From assembly GCA_013152535.1 (NCBI GenBank), contig JAADGE010000046.1, forward strand, positions 54,051 to 118,050: a stretch of DNA of 64,000 nucleotides, in the 5' to 3' direction. The notes beneath the pieces are model-generated. The model ran no database searches, had not been told where the DNA came from, and worked only from the letters and a program-made list of their open reading frames with translations. The number at the start of each line of letters is the position of its first letter. Positions within the stretch are counted from its first letter, which is position 1. The stretch comes from Chlorobiota bacterium (GTDB taxonomy: Bacteria > Bacteroidota > Bacteroidia > Bacteroidales > JAADGE01). This document shows positions 53,084 through 61,306 of this stretch, one piece after another. A program made the translations under genes and the position numbers.

Positions 53084-54034
53084 TTATTGACGATATCCTA
53101 ATTTTGCTTCATATTTAAATCCATAACCATCATCAAGTCCAATAGTTGTCGGATAATATAAATTTTGAAGTTCTTGCGATGAAATATAAAATATTTTTTC
53201 AGGATTACCATCATTTGCAGATGACCATAATTCAAATTCTAATAAGCTCGAATCATAAATACCGTTGAATGCAAAAAGTGTATGACTCATATTAAATGTT
53301 ATAGGAAAAGAACTGACGGAATTTGCCGTTGAACTTCCTCCCTCATTATTTCCTGCATAGTATAAATTAACCCAAACATCAGTTCCTAAATATGTATCGG
53401 GCATCCAAATTGTAACGTCTAAAATATCAATTTTATGAGGTGGTGCTTTAATTACAATTGGGCGAGAAAATTTGGAAGTGTCTCCGTGGCACATTGCATT
53501 TAGCAGGCAAGTATAAGTTCCCTGAGACTGATAAATATGTGTCGGATTTTTAACCGTTGAAGTATCACCGTCTCCGAATTCCCAAAGAAAAGATGTTGCA
53601 TGTTTTGAATAATTTTGAAATTCAACATTTGCAGGAGCCCACAAAGAGTCGCTGTAAGAGGCATAATCAAAGTCTGAATACGCAGAGGTTGAATCTTCTG
53701 TCAAATACAATGAAATACTTTTTGAATCAAAGGATTTATTTTGTTTGATTGATAAAGTTACTTTATAAATTCCGTAATCTGTATATTTATGCATCGGTTC
53801 TTGGTCGTGTGATTCTGTACCGTCACCAAAATCCCAAGTATATTCAAGATCTTTTGTTCGATGTTCGGCATCAGCATAAAAATACACAATATAGGGTGCT
53901 GAGCAATTTTCAATACTGTCGGTAACACCGAAAATTTCAACATGCCCTTTACAGTTTGATAAAGACACTGCAAGGAATATTATAAATACAGGAATAAGTA
54001 AGCTTAACAGCTTGAAAGGTACGTTTGTTTTCAT
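53084..54034 (-). CDS. PKD-domain lipoprotein
   Basis: A 316-residue lipoprotein (lipobox SLSNC, Cys28). Two PKD domains are visible: about 40-115 (YTWDFGDGTESHDQEP) and 125-210 (FLWEFGDGDTSTVKNPTHIY), each with the family WDFGDG/WEFGDG core. The C-terminal 100 residues form an uncharacterised beta domain with several aromatics. PKD modules are surface spacers or protein-binding units in Bacteroidota. It lies 26 bases upstream of the LRR gene on the same strand, so the two may be expressed together. The C-terminal function is unknown. Confidence 0.85.
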   Translation of the reverse strand: MKTNVPFKLLSLLIPVFIIFLAVSLSNCKGHVEIFGVTDSIENCSAPYIVYFYADAEHRTKDLEYTWDFGDGTESHDQEPMHKYTDYGIYKVTLSIKQNKSFDSKSISLYLTEDSTSAYSDFDYASYSDSLWAPANVEFQNYSKHATSFLWEFGDGDTSTVKNPTHIYQSQGTYTCLLNAMCHGDTSKFSRPIVIKAPPHKIDILDVTIWMPDTYLGTDVWVNLYYAGNNEGGSSTANSVSSFPITFNMSHTLFAFNGIYDSSLLEFELWSSANDGNPEKIFYISSQELQNLYYPTTIGLDDGYGFKYEAKLGYRQ

Positions 54035-54120
54035 TTGATTAAGGTCTTTAAGTTAATACTGTGTAAAGATACAAAAAAAGAACCAAAATCGAATTTGAGA
54101 ATATGTTTTTAAATTAATTT

Positions 54121-55218
54121 TTAAACATTAAATCGAATATTCAGAATATCACCGTCTTGTACTACATAATTTTTTCCTTCGACATGAAATTTTCCGTTTT
54201 CTTTGCATTTTTGTTCAGAGCCGAGTTCAATAAAATCATCGTAGTGCATTACTTCGGCACGGATAAATCCTTTTTGTAAATCGCTGTGTATTACTCCGGC
54301 TGCTTCGGGAGCCGTCATACCTTTCTTTAATGTCCAAGCTCTGTTTTCTTCATGTCCTATTGTAAAAAAAGTTTGTAAATTTAATAAATCAAAAGCGGCT
54401 CTGATAAGTTTATCAACACCGGGTTCGTTTAGTCCGGCATCTTCTAAAAATTCTTGTCGTTCTTCGTGTGTTTCTAATTCGGCAATGTCAGCTTCTAAAG
54501 CAGCAGCAATAATAAGCACTTGTGTATCTTCGTTTTTTAATGCTTCCGTAACTGCTTCTGTATATTTATTGCCGTTTATTGCCGATGCTTCATCAACGTT
54601 GCAGGCAAACATCACAGGTTTAATTGTCAGAAGATTAAGGTCTTTTACATATTTATCGTCTCCTTCTTTAATAGGAGCCGAGTGTGCCGGTTTAAAATTT
54701 TCAAGATGTTCTTTATAAATTTTTAAAACTTCTAAGCCCTTAATTGCATCTTTATCATTAGACTTTGCAATTTTTTCGAGTCGGTTTATTTTTTTTTCAA
54801 CAGATTCTAAGTCTTTTACCTGAAGTTCAAAATTAAGAAGTTCCATATCTCTGACCGGGTCAACGGAACCTTCAACATGCGGTAAATTATCATCATCAAA
54901 ACAACGAAGTACATGAATAAGCGCATCGGTATTACGTATATCTCCCAGAAATTTATTGCCTGTTCCTTCTCCTTCATTTGCACCTTTTGCTATTCCGGGT
55001 ACATCAATAATATCTACAACGGTATGGACTATTTTCTCTGACGGCTGCAGTTTTTCAAGTTCGAATAATCTTTGGTCGGGAACTTTTATTGTTCCGAGAT
55101 TTGATTTGTCCGTACTGAAACTGAAATTCGTAACTTCAGCTTTTGTTTCTGAAAAGCAATTAAAAATTGTTGTTTTTCCTATGTTTGTAAGTCCTACTAT
55201 TCCGCACTTTAATGCCAT
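54121..55218 (-). CDS. ychF: Ribosome-associated ATPase YchF/OLA1
   Basis: A 365-residue Obg-clan NTPase: G1 GLTNIGKTTIFNC near 9-21, G3 DVPGIAKGANEGEG, then the helical insertion, and a C-terminal TGS domain (about 280-365, GFIRAEVMHYDDFIELG ... YVVQDGDILNIRFNV). The G4 position reads FACNVDE instead of NKxD, which matches the ATP preference of this family. It binds ribosomes and takes part in oxidative-stress responses. It is a single gene with a TAATTTTG promoter box upstream. Confidence 0.95.
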   Translation of the reverse strand: MALKCGIVGLTNIGKTTIFNCFSETKAEVTNFSFSTDKSNLGTIKVPDQRLFELEKLQPSEKIVHTVVDIIDVPGIAKGANEGEGTGNKFLGDIRNTDALIHVLRCFDDDNLPHVEGSVDPVRDMELLNFELQVKDLESVEKKINRLEKIAKSNDKDAIKGLEVLKIYKEHLENFKPAHSAPIKEGDDKYVKDLNLLTIKPVMFACNVDEASAINGNKYTEAVTEALKNEDTQVLIIAAALEADIAELETHEERQEFLEDAGLNEPGVDKLIRAAFDLLNLQTFFTIGHEENRAWTLKKGMTAPEAAGVIHSDLQKGFIRAEVMHYDDFIELGSEQKCKENGKFHVEGKNYVVQDGDILNIRFNV

Positions 55219-55245
55219 TGTTTAAGTTTTTTATTTTTCGGACTG

Positions 55246-55253
55246 CAAAATTA
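55246..55253 (-). promoter_or_regulatory. -7 promoter box for ychF
   Basis: TAATTTTG on the minus strand fits TAnnTTTG, 27 bases before the start. Confidence 0.5.
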
Positions 55254-55417
55254 GTCATTTATTTTATAATATTGAATTTTCATAATAATTAACAAAAATA
55301 TGATATTATTCTAATCTGCAAATAATGTAATCAATTATAAAATTTAAATATTTACCGGAATAAAATAAATATAAATAAAATTTTCCGTAAATTGTTAACA
55401 ATTAATAAAAAAATAAC

Positions 55418-55425
55418 TAATTTTG
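55418..55425 (+). promoter_or_regulatory. -7 promoter box for the small T9SS cargo gene
   Basis: TAATTTTG fits TAnnTTTG, 20 bases before the ATG at 55446. It lies inside the longer frame from 55392, which favours the later start. Confidence 0.5.
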
Positions 55426-55445
55426 TGTTATCCAAAAATGAAAAA

Positions 55446-56042
55446 ATGAAAAGAACCATAATTATTATTCCGATATTATTCTCAGTTGTTATTTCGGCTC
55501 AATCTATAGTTGGTACTAACCCGTCATACGGAAGACGTTCCGAATCTTTAACGGTTACAATCAGCGGTCAAAATACTCATTTTAATCAAGCAACAAATAC
55601 AATTGTTTGGTTTTCGCAGGGATCTGAAACAGTTCTTATTCCAAACAATACGACTGTTACAGACGATACAAATATTGATGCATTATTTACATTTTCGAGT
55701 TCCGAATTATTAGGATTATATGATGTTAATGTATATTCCGGATATGACGGTTTATTAGTATTAGAAAACGGATTTCTTATCGGATCAGCAGTTTCTGTTA
55801 ATACCCCTGATGATATTAATATTAGAATTTTGCCTAATCCCGGGAAAGGATATATCAATTTAAAATCGGAAAAGATTATTAATTCCGTTAATATTTTTGA
55901 TATAAACGGCAGGCAGGTTAATTTTTTTAATGTTAATTCAAAACAAAAATCTTTAGACTTAAGTTCTTTGGCAAAAGGAGTTTATATTTTAAAAATAAAG
56001 ACACAAGGGAACATTGTTACAAAAAAAATAATCATTAATTAG
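55446..56042 (+). CDS. Small secreted protein with T9SS type A sorting domain
   Basis: A 198-residue protein with signal peptide MKRTIIIIPILFSVVISAQ, one Ig/IPT-like beta domain (about 22-112: GTNPSYGRRSESLTVTISG, LLGLYDVNVYS), and a C-terminal sorting domain of about 75 residues (IRILPNPGKGYINL, NIFDINGRQV, GVYILKIKTQGN, TKKIIIN). It should be exported by the general pathway and then by the type IX system, which cleaves the tail and attaches or releases the protein. The passenger is a single small Ig-like domain without enzyme motif. The start is set at 55446 since the signal peptide begins there. Confidence 0.87.
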   Translation: MKRTIIIIPILFSVVISAQSIVGTNPSYGRRSESLTVTISGQNTHFNQATNTIVWFSQGSETVLIPNNTTVTDDTNIDALFTFSSSELLGLYDVNVYSGYDGLLVLENGFLIGSAVSVNTPDDINIRILPNPGKGYINLKSEKIINSVNIFDINGRQVNFFNVNSKQKSLDLSSLAKGVYILKIKTQGNIVTKKIIIN

Positions 56043-56106
56043 CTGATAATTAGCATTTTATAAATTGCATTTGATGGTTTTTCTTATTCAATAATTTAAG
56101 AATTTT

Positions 56107-58140
56107 GTGTTTAAGATTATAAATAAAAAATATATCCCTCTTTATTCAGTAAGTTTTATAATTATTTTCTTTTCGAATGTTACTATTGATTCGGCATTAC
56201 TTCCCAGATTTATTGCATTGGCTGTTATATTATTTTTTTTGATACTGTACCTCATTTTTAAAAACAAATCATCTCTTCAGATAAATTCATTTTATGTTTT
56301 TCTGATTTTATACATTATTTATTCTGCAATTACCGTAACTTATTCAATTAACAAAGCTGACGGTGTTTTTGAGTTCTTAAAAATAGTATTGTTTTCAACT
56401 TTGATTTATACATTTACCCTTTTCTATAAAGATAACTTGATATTTTTTAAGAAATTTACGGATATTATTTCAATTTTAACTGTCTTGGTTTTATTTATCG
56501 GAATTTTTCAATTATTCTCATTATACGATAAAAAAGAGTTCTCTCATCAAGCAATGTATCAAATTAAATCTGTTTTTACGAATAAAAATATTTTTGCGGA
56601 ATTTTTATTACTTCTTCTCCCGGTTTCCGTTTATAAAATTCTTTACGGAAAGAAAATTCTCAAAATAATAAGCTTTTTAAATATTGTTTTTATAATTTTT
56701 TTTTCTATAGTTCTCTTATCTCGTGCAACTTGGGTTGCATTTATTTTATCAGTATTTTCAACTTTTTTATTTTTATTTTTTTTTATAAAAAATGATTTTT
56801 ACAAATTAATTAATAAAGCTTTTAAAAATAAGTTCACTTGGATTTTTCTGTTATTTTTTTCTGTTATAACTATATCATCAGTTATCTTTTATTCAAAAAA
56901 AGATACTTTTGAAACATTTGAGAAGCAGGTTTCTACGTTTACGAATTTTGACCGGATAAAAAAAGAAGACAGAGTACAACTATGGGAAAAAACACTTTCG
57001 CTTATTAAAGAAGATGTAATTTTCGGACACGGATTATCAAGTTGGAAAATAGAAATATTAAAATACGGGAATAAAAATTTACATTCGGAAGATAATATTA
57101 CCTTTTATCAACGACCTCATAATGATTATTTATGGATTCTTGCTGAACAAGGTTTAATAGGTTTGTTTTTGTATCTGTCACTTTTTATAATTCTTTTTTA
57201 TTATATCGTAAAAATTATTAAAACAACCGAGAATAAGGAAATTAAAATTTATTTTATTTTAAATATTTGGATTTTATTCTCATTTTTAATAAGTTCTGTA
57301 TTCAATTTTCCGAGAGAAAGAATAGAACATAATATTCTGTTATCAATACTGTCAGCTGTAATTATAATTTATTATAACAAACAAAATATCAATAAAAGAT
57401 TATCTGTAAATAACCGGCAAGTAAGAAAAATCTCGCTTATCACAGCCCCAATAATTTTATTTGCTGTATTTGTAGGTATAATGAGGATGAAAGGTGAATT
57501 TTATGTTAAAAAAGCTTTTGAATCAAGATTAAAAAATAATTACAAAAAAACGATAGAATATATTGCTGATGCAAATTCTGTTTTTTATAGAATCGATCCT
57601 TTTTCAACCCCGATAATTTGGTATCAAGGAGAAGCAAATTTTTATTTAAATAATATTGATGCAGCATTTAAAAATTTTAAAAACGCAAATGAAATAAACC
57701 CGAATCATATTCACGTATTAAATAATTTAGCAACTTGTTTTGAGTTAAAAAAAGATCATTCATCTGCAATAAAATATTATAAAAAAGCAATAAAAATTTC
57801 CCCGAATTTTGACGAATCATTATTAAATCTTTGTGCTGTTTATTATAATACGGGAAAAATTGACAGTGTCTTTTATTATTTTAATAAAGTTGATACTTTA
57901 AGTTCAAATGTTAAATATTCTCAATTTATGTATCCTGTTCTGAAAGCTGTCATATCATCTGTCAGTAAGACTGTTAAAGATGAAACTCAAAAAGATATTC
58001 TGTTAAAAATTCAAAATTCCGAAACATGGACAAATCAAGTTTATTTTAAATCATTGAGAAATAAAATTGATTTTAAAAAACAACTTTTGCTTGATGTTAA
58101 CTATCTTTTAACGAAAAACAATCCTTCTCAATATAAATAA
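56107..58140 (+). CDS. O-antigen ligase-like membrane protein with C-terminal TPR
   Basis: A 677-residue protein with about twelve membrane helices in the first 450 residues. The Wzy/WaaL-type loop has the landmark RPHNDYLWILAEQGLIGL near 337-354, after the segment VIFGHGLSSWKIEILKYGN. A further membrane helix is followed by two or three TPR-like repeats (AAFKNFKNANEINPNHIHVL, AIKYYKKAIKISPNFDESL). Such proteins join or polymerise surface glycans; the acceptor is unknown. No other glycan gene is near. The start is a GTG at 56107, with no good ATG downstream that would keep the first helix. Confidence 0.83.
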   Translation: MFKIINKKYIPLYSVSFIIIFFSNVTIDSALLPRFIALAVILFFLILYLIFKNKSSLQINSFYVFLILYIIYSAITVTYSINKADGVFEFLKIVLFSTLIYTFTLFYKDNLIFFKKFTDIISILTVLVLFIGIFQLFSLYDKKEFSHQAMYQIKSVFTNKNIFAEFLLLLLPVSVYKILYGKKILKIISFLNIVFIIFFSIVLLSRATWVAFILSVFSTFLFLFFFIKNDFYKLINKAFKNKFTWIFLLFFSVITISSVIFYSKKDTFETFEKQVSTFTNFDRIKKEDRVQLWEKTLSLIKEDVIFGHGLSSWKIEILKYGNKNLHSEDNITFYQRPHNDYLWILAEQGLIGLFLYLSLFIILFYYIVKIIKTTENKEIKIYFILNIWILFSFLISSVFNFPRERIEHNILLSILSAVIIIYYNKQNINKRLSVNNRQVRKISLITAPIILFAVFVGIMRMKGEFYVKKAFESRLKNNYKKTIEYIADANSVFYRIDPFSTPIIWYQGEANFYLNNIDAAFKNFKNANEINPNHIHVLNNLATCFELKKDHSSAIKYYKKAIKISPNFDESLLNLCAVYYNTGKIDSVFYYFNKVDTLSSNVKYSQFMYPVLKAVISSVSKTVKDETQKDILLKIQNSETWTNQVYFKSLRNKIDFKKQLLLDVNYLLTKNNPSQYK

Positions 58141-58321
58141 GATTTTAAAGATATTATATTCAACAATAGATTATTCTCAATATAAGAAATAAATTTTCGC
58201 GAATATTTTTATGATTAATACAAGTATTTATAAATATTCATACTGAGTTTTCATTTTCCGTTTAATCTTTTCGTTTGTAATATTTATTATGTGATATTTA
58301 TAAAAATCGTCTTAATTTTAC

Positions 58322-58329
58322 TACTTTTG
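58322..58329 (+). promoter_or_regulatory. -7 promoter box for acnB
   Basis: TACTTTTG fits TAnnTTTG, 32 bases before the ATG at 58362. Confidence 0.5.
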
Positions 58330-58361
58330 CCGGAAATTGGAAATCTATAAATCTAAATATA

Positions 58362-60917
58362 ATGTTAGAACAATATTTAAAACACGAAGCCGAAAGAAAT
58401 GCAATGGGAATTCCTGCTTTGCCTTTAAATTCGGAACAAACTGAAGGATTGTGTCAATTACTCGAAAATCATGAAAAAGGACAGGAAGATTTTTTAATGA
58501 ATTTATTTGTCGAACGTATTTCTCCCGGAGTGGATCCGGCAGCAAAAGTAAAAGCTGAGTTTCTTCATAAAATTATTAAGGGAGAAAAAAACTCGCCGCT
58601 AATTTCGAAAAAGAAAGCTGTGGAAATTCTCGGAACAATGCTGGGAGGTTATAATGTAGCACCTTTGATTGATACGTTAAATAACGATACTCTTGCTGAA
58701 GATGCTGTTGCAGCATTGGGACAAACAACTTTTGTATATGATGCTTTTGCAACGATTGCAGAATTATCGAAAAAAAATACTTATGCAAAAAATGTTCTTG
58801 AATCATGGGCAAATGCCGAATGGTTTACATCAAAACCGAGTTTACCGGAGATTATTAAAGTAAAAGTTTTTATGGTTGAAGGTGAAACCAATACTGATGA
58901 TTTATCACCGGCAAGTGATGCTTGGAGCCGCTCGGATATTCCTTTGCATTCATTATCAATGTTGAAAGCACGTAAAGCCGGAAGTATAGAAGAAATTTCA
59001 AATTGGAAAGCTGCGGGGCATAAAGTAGCGTATGTGGGTGATGTTGTAGGAACCGGTTCTTCCCGGAAATCAGCAACAAACAGTGTATTATGGCATATGG
59101 GTGAAGATATTTCTTTTGTTCCGAATAAAAAACGAAATGCCGTAATCATAGGAAGTGTAATTGCCCCTATTTTTTTTAATACGGTTGAAGATTCAGGCGG
59201 ATTACCTTTAATTGCAGATATTTCAAAATTACACCACGGCGATATTATAAGTATTAATACTGTTAAAGGTGAAATTACCTCTGAAAAAGGTGAAATATTA
59301 TCAACTTTTGAATTAACACCCAATACTTTGGCAGACGAATTCAGAGCAGGCGGTCGTATTCCTTTGATAATAGGAAAAAAATTAACATCGGATGCAAGAA
59401 AATTTTTAAACTTGGAAGAAACCGATATTTTTGCCAAACCAAACAATCCGGTTCCGAAACCGAATCAAGCATACACATTGGCACAAAAAATTGTGGGAAG
59501 AGCTTGTGATACAAAAGGTGTACTGCCGGGTATGGCTGTTGAACCGAAAATGACAACTGTCGGTTCGCAAGATACTACGGGTCCTATGACAGCTGATGAA
59601 ATTACAGAATTAGCATGTTTGAAATTTCAATCGGATTTTTATTTGCAAACATTTTGTCATACAGCAGCTTATCCGAAAGAAACGGATACTAAAATGCACC
59701 AAATGTTACCTAAATTTACAACTGAAAGAGAGGGAGTCTCTTTATTTCCCGGAGACGGTGTTGTTCATTCGTGGTTAAACAGAATGTTATTACCCGATAC
59801 AGTAGGTACCGGAGGAGATTCTCATACACGTTTTCCTTTAGGGATTTCATTTCCTGCCGGCTCGGGACTGGTTGCTTTTGCCGGGGCATTAGGTAAAATG
59901 CCTTTAGATATGCCAGAGTCTGTTCTTGTAAAATTTAAAGGTAAAGCTAAACCGGGTATCACATTAAGAGATATTGTAAATGCAATTCCGTTATGGGCTA
60001 TCAGGCAGGGATTAATGACTGTTGAAAAAGAAAATAAAAAGAATGTTTTTAACGGCAGAATTCTTGAAATGGAAGGAATGCCGAATATTACTGCTGAACA
60101 AGCATTTGAGTTAACGGATGCAGCCGCAGAAAGAAGTGCTGCTGCCGCTACTTATAAATTATCAGAAAATTCGGTTGTAACTTATCTGAAATCCAATGTT
60201 GCCTTACTGAAAAAAATGGTAAAAGAAGGATATAATTATGCTCCGACTATTGAAAGAAGAATTAAAGCGATGGAAGAATGGCTGAAAAATCCGCAATTAT
60301 TATCGAGAGATGAAAATGCGGAATATGCTGCCGTTATTGAAATTGATTTATCGGAAATTAAAGAACCGATTGTGGCTTGCCCGAATGATCCGGATGATGT
60401 AAAATATATTTCGGAAGTTGCAAATACACCTGTTAACGATGTTTTTATAGGTTCGTGTATGACTAATATCGGTCATTACAGAGCTGCTTCTAAAATTTGG
60501 GAAGGTTTTGAAAGAAATGCTGCAGTACGAACTTATATTGTTCCGCCTACCAGAATGGACCAAGCAAAATTGAAATCCGAAGGTGAGTTTTCTAAATTCA
60601 ATAAAATGGGTGCTCGAATTGAACTTCCGGGATGTTCTATTTGTATGGGAAATCAATTGAGAGTGCCTGACGGTGTTACTGTTTTTTCTACATCTACCAG
60701 AAATTTTGATAACCGAATGGGTCAGGGTGCACAAGTTTATCTGGGATCGGCAGAAATGGCTGCTATTGTTTCCGGTTTAAACAGAATCCCGACAGCTGAA
60801 GAATATTTTGACTATTATAATAAATATGTTATGCCGAACGAAAGTAATATATATAAATATCTTCAATTTGATGAAGACACTGATTTTGACAAAGTTTATC
60901 ACAGACGTGAGATATAA
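58362..60917 (+). CDS. acnB: Aconitate hydratase B
   Basis: An 851-residue aconitase of the AcnB type, converting citrate to isocitrate in the TCA cycle (and often acting on 2-methylisocitrate). An N-terminal HEAT-like domain covers 1-155; the swivel domain follows with NTDDLSPA and GTGSSRKSATNSV (about 235-247); the catalytic part carries TVGSQDTTGPMT, GGDSHTRFPLG and the iron-sulfur cysteines GSCMTNIG and LPGCSICMGNQ. The swivel domain before the catalytic domains distinguishes AcnB from AcnA. It is a single gene closed by a strong hairpin terminator. Confidence 0.96.
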   Translation: MLEQYLKHEAERNAMGIPALPLNSEQTEGLCQLLENHEKGQEDFLMNLFVERISPGVDPAAKVKAEFLHKIIKGEKNSPLISKKKAVEILGTMLGGYNVAPLIDTLNNDTLAEDAVAALGQTTFVYDAFATIAELSKKNTYAKNVLESWANAEWFTSKPSLPEIIKVKVFMVEGETNTDDLSPASDAWSRSDIPLHSLSMLKARKAGSIEEISNWKAAGHKVAYVGDVVGTGSSRKSATNSVLWHMGEDISFVPNKKRNAVIIGSVIAPIFFNTVEDSGGLPLIADISKLHHGDIISINTVKGEITSEKGEILSTFELTPNTLADEFRAGGRIPLIIGKKLTSDARKFLNLEETDIFAKPNNPVPKPNQAYTLAQKIVGRACDTKGVLPGMAVEPKMTTVGSQDTTGPMTADEITELACLKFQSDFYLQTFCHTAAYPKETDTKMHQMLPKFTTEREGVSLFPGDGVVHSWLNRMLLPDTVGTGGDSHTRFPLGISFPAGSGLVAFAGALGKMPLDMPESVLVKFKGKAKPGITLRDIVNAIPLWAIRQGLMTVEKENKKNVFNGRILEMEGMPNITAEQAFELTDAAAERSAAAATYKLSENSVVTYLKSNVALLKKMVKEGYNYAPTIERRIKAMEEWLKNPQLLSRDENAEYAAVIEIDLSEIKEPIVACPNDPDDVKYISEVANTPVNDVFIGSCMTNIGHYRAASKIWEGFERNAAVRTYIVPPTRMDQAKLKSEGEFSKFNKMGARIELPGCSICMGNQLRVPDGVTVFSTSTRNFDNRMGQGAQVYLGSAEMAAIVSGLNRIPTAEEYFDYYNKYVMPNESNIYKYLQFDEDTDFDKVYHRREI

Positions 60918-60940
60918 AACAATTTTTTTTGGTGTTTGAA

Positions 60941-60967
60941 GAGCTGCAAATTATTGCAGCTCTTTTA
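60941..60967 (+). terminator. Intrinsic terminator after acnB
   Basis: GAGCTGCAA (60941-60949) / TTGCAGCTC (60954-60962), loop ATTA, followed by TTTTATTT. Confidence 0.85.
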
Positions 60968-61054
60968 TTTGAAAATAATTAGAACTGTATTGAGTTGTTT
61001 TTTTAAACGTATTGTTGTAAAGATTAATCCGATTTCAATAAAATATAAGACCGA

Positions 61055-61292
61055 TTAGAAAAAGAACTGTGCTGATGTATGACCGAGAACCAATATTAAC
61101 ATCATTTGCATACCGAATTTAAGCAAATTCCAAAATCCTGTTTCCCGTATATTTAAGATATAAAATATCGATGTTTCGGAAGAGGTAAGAAAAGGGCTTA
61201 AAAATAGGAATATAGTGAGAATAATTGCGATACTGAAAGGAAAGGGGGAGATTATTTGTTAAACTTTTCAATAATTTACCGGAGAATGACAT
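61055..61292 (-). pseudogene. Remnant of a short-chain fatty acid transporter (AtoE family), frameshifted and truncated
   Basis: From an ATG at 61292 the frame reads MSFSGKLLKSLTNNLP. It then shifts at the C-run (61243-61247); removing one C joins it to FPFSIAIILTIFLFLSPFL, followed by RETGFWNLLKFGMQMMLIL and VLGHTSAQ, ending at a TAA at 61055. This is the N-terminal part of the AtoE/short-chain fatty acid transporter family, whose members carry a GFWNLLAFGMQMALI-type segment at the same place and are about 440 residues long; here only about 78 remain. It lies 15 bases after the sensor kinase stop on the same strand. Confidence 0.72.
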
Positions 61293-61306
61293 TTTTAGAA
61301 AGTTTA

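Noticed and set aside
58781..59446. Minus-strand open frame of 221 codons inside acnB
   Set aside because: It lies wholly antisense to a certain aconitase gene and has no motif, promoter box or composition of a real gene.
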